Shown here in pieces: positions 33,322 to 42,691 of a stretch of DNA of 42,691 nucleotides (positions within the stretch are counted from its first letter, which is position 1; every line of letters begins with the position of its first letter). The notes beneath the pieces were generated by a model, which saw only the letters and a program-made list of their open reading frames with translations, was not told the origin of the DNA and ran no database searches. The stretch lies in NCBI GenBank assembly GCA_016098155.1, contig JAAAJB010000300.1:1-42691 (forward strand), in the 5' to 3' direction. The DNA comes from Actinomortierella ambigua (Eukaryota > Mortierellomycota > Mortierellomycetes > Mortierellales > Mortierellaceae). The position numbers were made by a program, and so were the translations under genes.

Positions 33322-35302
33322 GGTGGAAATGAGTGACAGGCTTGGCGTGCTTGGGTGGAGAGAAGGGTGATAGAGCGGGATTGAGGAAATCTCGGTGAGG
33401 AGAAGAGGAAGAAGAAAAAAAAAAAAGAGGACGGGTGAAGGTGTATTTATACGTCGAGTATGTAAAGAAGAGGACCATCATCCACTACTATGCAGAAAGA
33501 TATTCGTGTACGATGGTTTGGTTTAGATTGGACTGGTCGTGGAGGCAGCGAAGGGGAGAAGGGACATGGTTGACCCAATGTCAATGTTACATGTTCTGGA
33601 TTCTTGCCCGCAGGGGATACCGCGACGCGATGCGCCAAACTTTAAACCTGCAAGCGAAATTGTGCTGTTCAAGGAAAAGCTCTGTGGGAACACAAAAAAT
33701 ATTGTGTTGACCACACAAGGTAAAAGGTGGCGGACAGTTTGTGGAGAAAAAAAAAAAGCAAAAAGTTGTGGGGCGTGAACGTTCGGGGCTCTGAGGTACA
33801 TGGGAGGGGGGTATTGGCCGAACATTGCAGGGAGAGAGGATAACGACCAGTGTCCTACGTACTAGATTTGACAGAAAAACAACAACAAAGAGTTCACTTA
33901 ACGAAGACACGAGAACAGGGGTGGATTTCAGTCTACTTGCATTGTCAGATGCCAACGGAAAGCTTTGGGGAGAGGAGGGGTATATTTTACCTCTGTTGTT
34001 TTTGGTCAATTTGTTCTCGTGAAAGTTTTCTCCACAAGAGGTTGTTTGTTGTATCCGCCGACAATCCGTACCTTTTTGTTTATCTGTCTGCAGAGTATTT
34101 GCGAGTTTTTATGGTAGCACAGAGGACAACACTAGGAGCAGAAAAAGCTGACAAAGATTCTTATACTTGTCTACCGGAGCAGGATTACAAGGGAAAATGT
34201 CGACTCTTCGAGTGTGCAATGCAGTCTAGGCTGTAGTCCAGGGCCACAACTTGCGCTCTCAGCAAGTCGTTCTGGTGTCCACATCATTAGCAACACCATT
34301 AGCGTGGCATTGTCACACTGTGTCTCTGTCGTTCTTAGAGCCGACGAATGGTGTATGCTGTTCAGGATGGGTATCTTGATTCCAAAGTCCAAGCTACTCA
34401 TATGAATACTTGTTCCAACGTCTTAGTATCCTCCTTGGCGTAGTCGGTTTAGCAGATGCAGGTTAGGCCGCAACACCCCCCCCCCCACAAATCGTTTGGG
34501 TAGGTGAGGAGTGAATGGGAGAGAAAAGGGGTGGGGTTAAGAGACAGGACAGGTTTTCGTACAACCTGAAAGACACAAAACTTCAGCCCGAGTATCAACG
34601 CTGGCATGAGGGTGGGACAAGTTAAAGCTCTGATGTACAAATACCTCCTCTGCCCGATGTCCTCCGCAAGAGGAAACTATGTTCTCCAAACTGAATTGCA
34701 GCGTTGAATGGACAACAAAGATTTGGGGAATGAGGTTTCTTCGTGTGTTTCGCGTCAGCAATGTTTTGACATGATTTTCCTGCATGTCCTACGATGAGAC
34801 CAGGGTTGGCCTCATTGGGATATCGAGCGCAATAGTTGCTACGCAGCATAAAATGAACATTGTGGATGTATTTTTGCTGCGTATCGAGGGGTGCAACGAA
34901 TGAGCATGCCACCACAATCCACAGGGACACGCAAGGTCCAGAGCGCCCAGAGTGACCAGAGAAAAGTGAACACTTGAGTACTTGCACTTGTAATTAGAGT
35001 CGGGTTATGATGAATAAGCAATTATCCACATTAGATGTAATCTAATCAAAGCCATAAGATTGTTCTTTTCGCGTTATTACTTGGCGGTGTATGTGCCTAG
35101 GTCAAGCCGAGAGGGGTTCAAAGGGAAGGGACTGGGAGAGCCCACGCGTCAAAATTGGTGGCGATATTCTTTGATTTTTTTTTAAGGAATCGTGGCTTAG
35201 CCTTAAGGAAGTAAACAAGGTCGAGGTGGGGAGCACACAAAGGTAGCCCGCCTGTTGTGTCTTGCATCGCATCCCCCTCCAGCAACCTCTCATCACATCG
35301 CC
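33322..35302. other. Divergent intergenic region, ML protein and SURF6
   Basis: Nearly 2 kb without a supported gene. It contains the ML-gene TATA box, a C10-type homopolymer near 34478-34488 and only short, composition-random frames. The longest, minus 34622-34987, has no family features or splice partners. Confidence 0.55.
33444..33451 (-). promoter_or_regulatory. TATA box of the ML-domain gene
   Basis: The minus strand reads CGACGTATAAATACACC, about 120 bases before the start codon. Strong match to the TATAAATA consensus. Confidence 0.6.
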
Positions 35303-37195
35303 ATGGCTGACTCTTTTCAGCTCGAGACACTCGAGGTATCTTCATTAGATGCCAAGGACATCAATGTCGTCATGCATAGTCATGCACCCTCACTCGACAA
35401 CATTACTCGCCCAACTAGTCTATATGAGGGACTTCTGGCTAACTTTTACCTTGCACCTTATCTGACTGACTTGATCAACATAGGAGCGGATCAAGGCCCA
35501 TGGCTGCCAATTCGAGTCACTCTTGAAGACAATACCTGCACAGTATTACATTACAAAGGAGCTCTCAGAGGAAGAAGAGGCATGTTTCTACACACACCCT
35601 TGGTCGCTTCGTCGATTGAAACCACATTACCTTGGCTGTGTAGCTAACATACGACCTCTATTGCCATTTCCCCTTCCTGATTGATGTGTGTGTATGTGTG
35701 TATGTGTATATGTATGTGATTATGTGTATTTTCGACGGTTATGTTCTTTAGAACTCGAAATACCAGCACAACAAGAAACGACTTGCACCTAAGCAGGAGA
35801 TCAAGGAGCGGACAAAGAAGGCAAAGAAGGCCAAGGTTCGTTGAAGAGGACATTTGCTTCTAGAATGCGCATGTTTAATAGAGCTTATCGGCTCTATGCA
35901 ACGCAATGATGAAATCAGTCTCATTGACCTCCGTGATCTCTTATCTCTTATTTTGCCACCTGGTTCTGCTTTTGATGACATGGCCACTCCTCAGCTGGAC
36001 CCAGAAAATGTAAAGTCGGTCTCCGATATCCAGTCTGAGATGGCCGCCAAGAGCAAAGATGCTGAAGAGAGCGATGACGATGAAGAGGCCGATGAGGAGG
36101 ACGCTGAGGATGACGAAGACGAAGAGATGGCTGAGCCTGCAACCTTGGTCAATGAGCTCGGCGACGACGAAGAGATGGAGGATGATTCAGAGGCGCCCCA
36201 AATGGGCAAGAAGCTGAGCCATGTTTTTGAGGGACTGGCCACGCAAGCAGAGGCAGTGGCCAGGAACCCAGCACCGGCACCAAAGTCCATCACAGAGCTG
36301 CGTGCAAAGCTCGAGGCACGTCTGGCAGATCTGCGTAGCAAGCGTGGCGGCAACGCCGGCGGCGCCGATGCCTCAGGAAAGCCCGTTTCGCGGCAAGCGA
36401 TCCTTGAGGCTCGTCTGAAGCGGAAACGTGATCGAAAGGCAAGCTTGAAGCTGGCCAAGGAGAAGCGCGCGAACGGTTCTGGCACTGGTGGCTCTGAAGG
36501 TTTGGTGGTCAAGGATACTGCATCGTCAAAGGCTGCTGCAGGAGGCAGGCCCTCGGCATCCAGCATCAACGACAAGGGCGAGGTGCGGTTCAGCAAGTTT
36601 GAGTTTGAAGGCATGAATAAGAAGAAGAAGGGTCCCACTGACGCCAAGGGTCAGCTGAAGCAAGTGGAGAAGCAGAAGGAGAAGCTGGCTGCTCTGCAGG
36701 CGTCTAACCCAGAAAAGGCCTCCGCCGTCAAGGAGAAGGACACATGGAAGAAGGCCCTGCAGCTTGCCCAAGGTGACAAGGTCAAGGACGATGCCAAGCT
36801 GCTGAAGAAGACTATCAAGCGCGAGGAGACATTAAAGAAGAAGAAGGCCAAGGATTGGTCCGAGCGCAAGTCCAGCGTCAAGAAGACTCAGGACCAGAAG
36901 CTGAAGAAGCGCGAGGAGAATATCCAGTCTCGCATCGATGCCAAGAAGAACAAGGGCAAGAAGGGCAGCAACTCCAGCGCGGGCGCCAAGAAGGGTGGCA
37001 ACAAGGCCAAGGGCGTAAGTGAGCTGATCGTGTGGGGGTGAAAGGGTTTTTAAGGCAAGAATGAGGAGCATTATAATTGTTGAATATGGCGTTGAAACTA
37101 ATATCGAATTATCTTCCAATTGCTTGATGGTTTAGCGCGCAGGGTTCGAAGGCAAGCACAACAAGAAGCCAAACAAGAAGCCAAGCAAGAAGTAG
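35303..37195 (+). CDS. RRP14: SURF6/RRP14 ribosome biogenesis protein, 430 aa
   Basis: Five exons: 35303-35335, 35484-35579, 35752-35835, 35995-37014 and 37136-37195; the frame closes. SURF6/Rrp14 is a nucleolar RNA-binding factor needed for pre-rRNA processing. The N-terminal module reads LERIKAHGCQFESLLKTIPA, then QYYITKELSEEEE. It is followed by the basic segment YQHNKKRLAPKQEIKERTKK and LDPENVKSV. An acidic stretch (ESDDDEEADEEDAEDDEDEE) precedes the conserved C-terminal domain. That domain includes QAILEARLKRKRDRKA, RFSKFEFEG, KEKDTWKKALQLAQGDKVKD and KKTIKREETLKKKKAKDWSE, and ends RAGFEGKHNKK. Intron 2 uses a GC donor (GAG/GCATGT). A GTAGCT donor 66 bases downstream is possible but would add 22 unconserved residues. 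The stop codon lies 143 bases from that of COQ9, on opposite strands. Confidence 0.93.
35580..35751 (+). other. GC-AG intron in SURF6
   Basis: The exon ends GAAGAAGAG and the intron begins GCATGT and ends TTCTTTAG. Phase 0 on both sides gives LSEEEE/NSKYQHNKK, the spacing seen in SURF6 homologues. No GT donor nearby preserves both frame and alignment as well. Confidence 0.65.
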
Positions 37196-37206
37196 ACGAT
37201 CACAAA

Positions 37207-37212
37207 AATAAA
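37207..37212 (+). promoter_or_regulatory. Poly(A) signal AATAAA of SURF6
   Basis: A canonical AATAAA 11 bases after the stop codon. It lies in the short spacer before the convergent COQ9 gene, so the two transcripts probably overlap at their 3' ends. Confidence 0.5.
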
Positions 37213-37338
37213 CATTATGCATTACCATTACCATTTCAACTAATAATGGAAACGTCTGTTGGTGGAGATGTGATGATATAGTTATTGAAAAAGACAAGTG
37301 AACGGGAATGCTACAAGTGGGAGGTCGTCGTGTCGTTT

Positions 37339-38449
37339 CTAGAGCCGGAAGCCCTTGGACGATAGGATACCCATGACAGATTTGGCGCCAAATTCAGCTA
37401 TTTGCATCAAGTCGTTGGTAGCCTTGCCAACGGTTGCAGCGTCCTCAAATCGCCGATCCAAGAAAGCCTGCGTGGCCTGGAAGTTTTGTGTCTTGTCAGT
37501 AGTCATGTAGACTTCTGTCGATGAGTAGATACCCATAAGCATGGCACGCTTGCTGTACCAGTTCATCTATTTGCACGCGTTTGGCGGGGGGAAGGAAAGG
37601 GTTAAATGAGAGAATGGTCAGGTGTCAAGTTGAGATATCCGGAGAAACTCAGGTGCGCATGCTCCTGAGTTTGGTCGTGATCAGTTGGACTGTTGATTGT
37701 GCTTACATCTGCGCTCCGGTCGCCGGCGAGATACCAAATTTCATCCGCAATCTTGGCGAGATGGTCGAGTGACATGGGCACATTGGCTGGTTGACCCATG
37801 ATGGCAAGGGCTTCGGGCCAACGCTGGATATGAGGAGCGACCATGCCCAGTCGTGTCAAAACGCCAATCCGCACCTTTTCGTGTGTCTTGAGCCTAAAAT
37901 CCGGGACGAGTCGAAGGCTGCATGTGTTAGATGTTCGCGTTGCATATTCAGAAGCAAGATCGAAGCAAGCCTGACACTGAAAGCCATTGAAGTCTTTCCC
38001 CAAGCGCGCCGTCATTACCCCTCCATGCGGCCTTCAAGCTCCTCAGGCAGGCGCTTGAGGCAATCCCGAAGGAAGTAGTCGATCAGGTCGGCGCCACCAT
38101 TGGGAAACATGCCATGGATGATGGATGGATAGCCGAGGTCCTCGGCGGCCTTTGTGATGGACTGAACGGTCCATCCATGCTCCGGAACATAGGTCATGGC
38201 CTTCTTAAGAATCATATCGGGCGTCTTGGCAGCCTTAGCTGCACGGTCGGCCGCAGTGGTGTCAGCAGCACCGTCCTTGCTGGCCGCAGAGGGGGATGGC
38301 TGTTCCCGTGCACTGGTATAGCGCGCTGGCGAGTGAGAAAAGTGGCGGGCAGCAAAGACGCCAACAGCAACACGGGAGGTGGCGATAGGGAGGGTGACTA
38401 GTGCCGCCTTTGGCAGGCGCAGCAATGTGGAGCGAGCAATGGAGGCCAT
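37339..38449 (-). CDS. COQ9: Ubiquinone biosynthesis protein COQ9, mitochondrial, 289 aa
   Basis: Exons on the minus strand are 38019-38449, 37707-37917 and 37339-37566, with GT-AG introns. COQ9 binds isoprenes and presents intermediates to COQ7 in the CoQ synthome at the inner membrane. The N-terminus (MASIARSTLLRLPKAALVTL...RVAVGVFAARHFSHSPARY) is a good presequence. A TetR-like helix-turn-helix part follows (MTYVPEHGWTVQSITKAAED, GMFPNGGADLIDYFL). The COQ9 core has KVRIGVLTRLGMVAPHIQRW, ALAIMGQPANVPMSLDHLAK and ADEIWYLAGDRSAD. It ends with NWYSKRAMLMGIYSSTEVYM and AFLDRRFED. An upstream in-frame extension without presequence character was not used. The gene shares a 246-base divergent promoter with SVF1. 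Confidence 0.95.
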
Positions 38450-38695
38450 GGGTGTTGATCGTTGGCAAATCAGGTCGGACACGGACTCGTGGGTGTGAGC
38501 GTCGGTTTGCCTGAGTCTGACTTGGCCGGGAGGCAGTGCAAGCCACCTTCGCACGCTGGGGTCTTGAATGTCAGTCAGGTTAGACTCTGTCTTTCTCCGC
38601 TGGTCAGAGTGCCTGGCAAAAAGAAAAGCCTTTTCCTCTCGTTTATTCATCTATCATCTTTTACCTACTACCATTTCCATCCCCTACTTTTAATC
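38450..38695. promoter_or_regulatory. Short bidirectional promoter, COQ9 and SVF1
   Basis: The two start codons face away from each other across 246 bases, so core promoters and leaders must be compact and shared elements are likely. No TATA box is seen on either strand. The last 60 bases before SVF1 are pyrimidine-rich. Confidence 0.5.
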
Positions 38696-40762
38696 ATGTG
38701 GAGTTCTCGTAAGTCAGGGACCATGCCATGACCCACCCATTACCCCTCTTCTCATGGTGTTGTGCTGTAACCTGCTCCTGTCTGCACTCGCACTTAGCAA
38801 CCTCTCATTGACTCAACAAAACTTCGCTGGCGAGAGGTGTGGGACAGCCTGTGGCATTTGCCTCTGTGTGTGTGTGTCCGATGGAATGTGCATTTTGTGT
38901 TGAGCCTTGCTACCCCTCCCCTCCCCACTTGACCCGAGTCATGACAGGGAACATGGACCTTGTAGTTCCTCGACCTCCCCTTCTCCTTCCCCTTGTCTCC
39001 CTTGCTGCACCAGCTCCATACTTTTAACGCAGAAACAGGGGACTGAGCTTCGGGCCCTATGTTTCTCTCGGTGGTACTTGCCCTATTGCACTCGTATCTA
39101 ACTGTGCTTTATGCTGCCTCTTTCTTTTAGTTACGTCCTCAGTGTCCAACCTGACAGGATACAGCCAGCAACCAGCAGCCACACCCAACCCAGGCGACGT
39201 CCCCAACGCAGGCGAGGGTGTCAAGTCGGCCGCCTCGCTTGTCAAGGACGGCAAGTACTTTACCGACCTGACTCGCAAGGACCTCGAATGGACGATTGCC
39301 AGCACTGCCTCGACCGAGACACAGACGTTTTACGTCATTTCTGACCAGGGCTACTTTTGTCATATCCAGCTGATCCACTCCAACCTCGGGTAAGCTGGAG
39401 AGCGCAGCAGTGATTCTTGGACGGGCCGACATGGATTGGAAGGGGGGGGGAAGAGAGGATGGGGTCAAGTCGGGGGCATCACCAAGCCGGGCGGGGTGGG
39501 ATGTGAGGGGACCGTTTTTTTGTACAGCGGGAGTTCACTCTCAGCATCGTCACTCTCTCTTTTCCGCTACTGTCCCTGTGTCTTGCTCTCTCGTCAAGAA
39601 CAAAAGGATGGAGTGGTGGTTGGTGATGGTAGAGAGGCGAGGGTAGCGTGATCTGTCAAGCTGACACCCCCCCTTCTTTTCCATGAACGAGTGAGCACGC
39701 GCATGTCAGATTACCAAAAGCGGACTGACGGACGAGGGAGGCATGGAACTGGCGTGGGCTCAGGCAAGCATCTGGGAACCCGTGCAACATGAGTCGGTTG
39801 CCACTATATCGTGTCGTAATGCATGACCCTCTAATGCCCTTCGTACTGTCCTCTGTACTTCACATTCCTGCCTCTCTAGTATCTGGGGTGCTCCTCTTTC
39901 TATCCAGCTGACAGCCCGCTTCCGTGGCAATGGCATCAACAAGTTCTTTTCCGTCAACCTGACCAACTTTACTCTGTCGGCTGACAAGACTTCGTTCACG
40001 ACCAACCTGATGTCTGTCCAACTTTCGCCAGATGGTACCAAGTTTACCGTTCAAGTCACCAACCCTTCGGATCTGATTGCCTCCTTGACCTTTGAAAAGG
40101 TTGCCAGTGGCTACATGATTGGCGAAGGAAAGACCTTCTTTGGCGATGGTTATGTGTCGCACAAGTTCTGGCCCGCCTGCAAGGTCTCGGGTATGTTGGT
40201 TGTCGATGGCCAGGCACATGACATGGGTGGTGATGGTACTGTCGTGCATGCTGTCCAAGGCATGCGCCCTCACCTGACAGCGTCCAAGTGGAGCTTTGTC
40301 GACTTTGCTGGCAAGAACGATGGCCACAGCGCAAAGCTGGGCCTTGTCCAGTTTACGACCCCTGAATTCTACGGCTCGACCACGGTCACGCAAGGCGCCG
40401 TTTCGGTAGATGGCAAGCTGATTGGTGTGTCTGTAGAGAGCAAGAATGAGTTTGTCACGACAGAGCACGACCCCGAAACCGGCTACAGCCCGCCCACGGA
40501 GATTAACTACATCTGGGAGGGCAAGACCATTGCCGATGGCAAGGAATTCAAGGCCGTGGTGAATGTCAAGCCCAAGGGTCTGTGCCAGAAAGTCGACTTG
40601 CTGGCCGAGATGCCCTGGGCAGTGCGCAAGCTCGTGTCGACGTTTGTTGCCAAGCCGATCATCTACCAGTGGTACGATGAAGCGACGGCCACCATCAAGG
40701 TCGGCTCGGAGGAGCACAGGGTGTCAGGCCACGTTTACCATGAGGCCACGTTTGTCTTGTAA
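38696..40762 (+). CDS. SVF1: Survival factor 1 (Svf1-like), 384 aa
   Basis: Exons are 38696-38708 (13 nt), 39131-39389 and 39880-40762. GT-AG introns of 422 and 490 nt are the longest in the window. Svf1 proteins promote survival under oxidative and cold stress, and yeast Svf1 has been linked to ceramide transport between ER and Golgi. The start MWSS joins LTSSVSNLTGYSQQP, typical for the family. Family blocks are TETQTFYVISDQGYFCHIQL and IHSNLG; FFSVNLTNFTLSADKTSF and GEGKTFFGDGYVSHKFWPAC; then DMGGDGTVVHAVQGMRPHLT and KWSFVDFAGK, QFTTPEFYGSTTVTQGAVSV, and a C-terminal beta-strand part ending HEATFVL. It is two lipocalin-like beta-barrels with no signal peptide, so cytosolic or peripheral to membranes. 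Confidence 0.93.
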
Positions 40763-41822
40763 TGTATCATAATAGAGTAGACTATCACTTTATTCAACCG
40801 TAATGGAACCGCACAGACAAGAGAGGGGTCTCATGTCGCATCATCTTTAATGCCACAGATGAATGCTGCAGGTTCCGATATGCTGTCTCTCGCCCACTCT
40901 TATCAAGTGGTGCTCCGTAGTCCAATGTCAGTTGGACGTGGCAGGACTAGGATTGGTTTGACGAGGCAGTTATTGTGTGGCGTCTACTCAACTGAGCCCC
41001 TATTCTGTTTCGACCATGGTGATTGGGGTGGATGGATGGTCGTCTCTGTATCGCTACGTTTCTCTGTTCCCCTTTAACCGAGTAGACACAACCACCAGAC
41101 AAGAAGCGGCGGTAAAAAAAGGGGGGGGGGGCCTGGATTTGTTGTTGGCATGGAGCTGGCTCTTCATCGATTTCTGTCTCTCTCAGATCTCTCTCTCTCT
41201 TTTTCCCTGCTACTGTCCTCAGAACATAACAAAGACAACAACAAAAGGCGGGACACATTGGCCACAAGTAGAACCTTTAAGCTCAAGAGAGAGAGAGAGA
41301 GCGTAAGACAGTGATGACCCCCCGGGAGAACTAGCTCACACCGGTGAGTCTTGTGAGAAAGAGGAGGAGGAAGAAGAGCTGGCGACCCTCAAGAGACTAT
41401 CGCCCCTCCAAAAAGATACCGTGCCTCGGATGCAGGGTTAGATATGCGGTGGAGTACGTACCCTTTCCCTTGTCGCATTCTTTCTTTCTCTCTCATGCCG
41501 CAAGGTGTCTTCTTTAAGAGTTTCTCATAGTACATCGGCGGGTTGTGCGCGCAGGTTTCACAGACCTTAAAAGGTTGTTTCCAAGTTTTGTTCTCAAACC
41601 ATTAGTCTTCTTCCGTACTCTTGGCTGATTCTTTTGCCCCTTTCCCCTTTTCATTGGTAGACTTCATTCAGATCGGCTTCTCTCCATTCTGCATTCTATT
41701 CTCACATTGCTCCTTCGACTTGCATTTTACCCCTGTCTCTTATTTCAGTTGTTCAGTTGTTCAGTTCTTGAAACACCACACAACGTAGTAAACTCGTACA
41801 CCCCCTCGCCCCGCTCCCCAAA
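40763..41822. other. Tandem intergenic region, SVF1 and Lnt-like gene
   Basis: No gene is recognised. It holds the SVF1 3' flank, a G-run near 41121-41130, a GA repeat near 41283-41301 and a pyrimidine-rich leader from about 41590 to 41820 ahead of the Lnt-like start. Confidence 0.55.
41283..41301 (+). repeat. Short GA microsatellite
   Basis: About nine GA units between SVF1 and the Lnt-like gene; no other feature attached. Confidence 0.8.
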
Positions 41823-42509
41823 ATGGCAGCATTTGTCTCCAGACCTTCAGTGGTGACTCTCCTTTTGCCGCCGCTGGTCTTCCTTCTGACCATGTTTGGG
41901 CCTGGCCTGCTCCATGTATCGCCTTCGCCCTACTTCTCGCTGGCCATCATGTTAGGTTACCTGGACTCTCTGGGGCCTTGGTCGCGCGCACATGTGTTTC
42001 CGAATCTTTACCTTTATGTCTGTCTAGCGCTGGGTACCGGCGTTGCCTATGCAGGCATGCTGCAGGAGGATGACTGGCAGGTCAGCAATACAGCGCCCGC
42101 CTTTGCAATTGGTTCTCTCGTCTCCATTGCATACCTTATCCCGCTTTGGATCCACTTGGCTTATCAGCGTCGGTTTGTCTATCCGTCGACGTCGATGTCA
42201 ACGCCATTGTTGTTGTCTGGAGAGTCGGGCTTGCAAGCCAACAGCGATGGCAGCAGCACCATTTCAGTGGGCGCTGCCTCCGCTCCTCCTGCTGCTGCTG
42301 CTGCTACTGCTGCTCTCAAGTTTGAGAATGGTCTCCGAGCTGTTCTGGGTACGCTCGTGGCACCGACTATCTGGGTAGCCTTGTTCACGATTGTTTATGC
42401 CATTAGTCCAATTGGCTCTTACGGAAGCATCGCATACACCCAACATGACCTTGAGCCCATGGTCCACTGGTCATCCGTGGCAGGCATCGGTGGCATTGAG
42501 TTCTTTGTG
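41823..42509 (+). CDS. Apolipoprotein N-acyltransferase (Lnt)-like protein, first exon only (229 codons)
   Basis: The frame MAAFVSRPSVVTLLLPPLVF... runs to a donor at IEFFV/GTACGT and the rest lies beyond the window, so the gene is partial. The exon encodes several hydrophobic helices (VTLLLPPLVFLLTMFGPGLL; NLYLYVCLALGTGVAYAGML; FAIGSLVSIAYLIPLWIHLA; VLGTLVAPTIWVALFTIVYA). It ends with SPIGSYGSIAYTQHDLEPMV and WSSVAGIGGIEFF. That last block resembles the membrane/nitrilase border of bacterial Lnt (SP.GSWG..AYTQ...L.Q.AS.TGIWGI.F). In bacteria the next residues begin a carbon-nitrogen hydrolase domain with Glu-Lys-Cys catalysis; it should follow in the next exons here. A hydrophilic Ser/Ala-rich loop sits near residues 120-165. 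The substrate in fungi is unknown. Confidence 0.68.
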
Positions 42510-42637
42510 GTACGTTTCCGATCGCTTTACGAAGGGAGGGATATACATGTGGGAAAGTAATGCTACTTGGTGGCGTCCTCACCTGCTGCCCCACCAGGAT
42601 ATGAGGAATCTTCTGCACTATGCGAAGCTAACAGCAG

Positions 42638-42639
<2 letters not shown>

Positions 42640-42691
<52 letters not shown>
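42640..42691 (+). repeat. (CT)26 microsatellite at the window end
   Basis: A pure CT repeat runs off the right edge, inside the first intron of the Lnt-like gene. It is a probable assembly break point. Confidence 0.95.

Noticed and set aside
34622..34987. 121-codon Cys-containing minus frame upstream of SURF6
   Set aside because: Composition looks random, codon use differs from neighbouring genes, and I could not match any family or find splice partners.

Overview
The window is eukaryotic nuclear DNA, almost certainly from a filamentous fungus of an early-diverging lineage, with Mortierellomycota as my best guess. The evidence is: genes split by short GT-AG introns (mostly 80-330 nt, up to 490), pyrimidine-rich tracts before many start codons, a secreted GH18 chitinase, an ML-domain protein, fungal COQ1/COQ9/SVF1/DUF1748 orthologues, and genes that ascomycete yeasts lack (Shaker-like K+ channel, augmin-like subunit, Lnt-like protein). 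The lineage is inferred from gene content, not from a search. The left edge cuts a tRNA-Lys gene and the right edge stops inside a CT microsatellite within an intron, so the window may be a whole contig.

Layout, left to right (strand in brackets): tRNA-Lys(CTT) [-, partial]; orphan 119-aa protein [-]; secreted lysozyme-like 214-aa protein [-]; 1278-aa TLDc/OXR1-type protein [+]; 1002-aa TTI2-like HEAT protein [-]; endonuclease V [+]; DUF1748 72-aa protein with an 8-nt microexon [+]; GH18 chitinase [-]; COQ1 polyprenyl diphosphate synthase [-]; HAUS8/QWRF-like augmin subunit candidate [+]; EMC5 [+]; orphan seven-transmembrane protein [-]; voltage-gated K+ channel [+]; ML/NPC2-like secreted protein [-]; SURF6/RRP14 [+]; COQ9 [-]; SVF1 [+]; and the first exon of an apolipoprotein N-acyltransferase-like protein [+]. 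I rebuilt exons by hand from splice signals, reading-frame phase and family motifs. Every model with introns closes in frame.

Most genes are unlinked housekeeping functions: CoQ synthesis (COQ1, COQ9), ER membrane insertion (EMC5), ribosome biogenesis (SURF6), PIKK maturation (TTI2), oxidative-stress or lipid handling (OXR1-type, SVF1), and secreted wall or lipid proteins. The part that looks least ordinary is a membrane-signalling pair. An unrecognised 7TM protein and a Kv-type channel diverge from a 2.57-kb spacer whose purine/pyrimidine skew flips in the middle. Other accessory signals are the TLDc domain split by about 230 residues of low-complexity sequence, the augmin-like subunit, the TATA-driven orphan small protein and the Lnt-like exon. 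I found no transposon, CRISPR array, rRNA or viral element.
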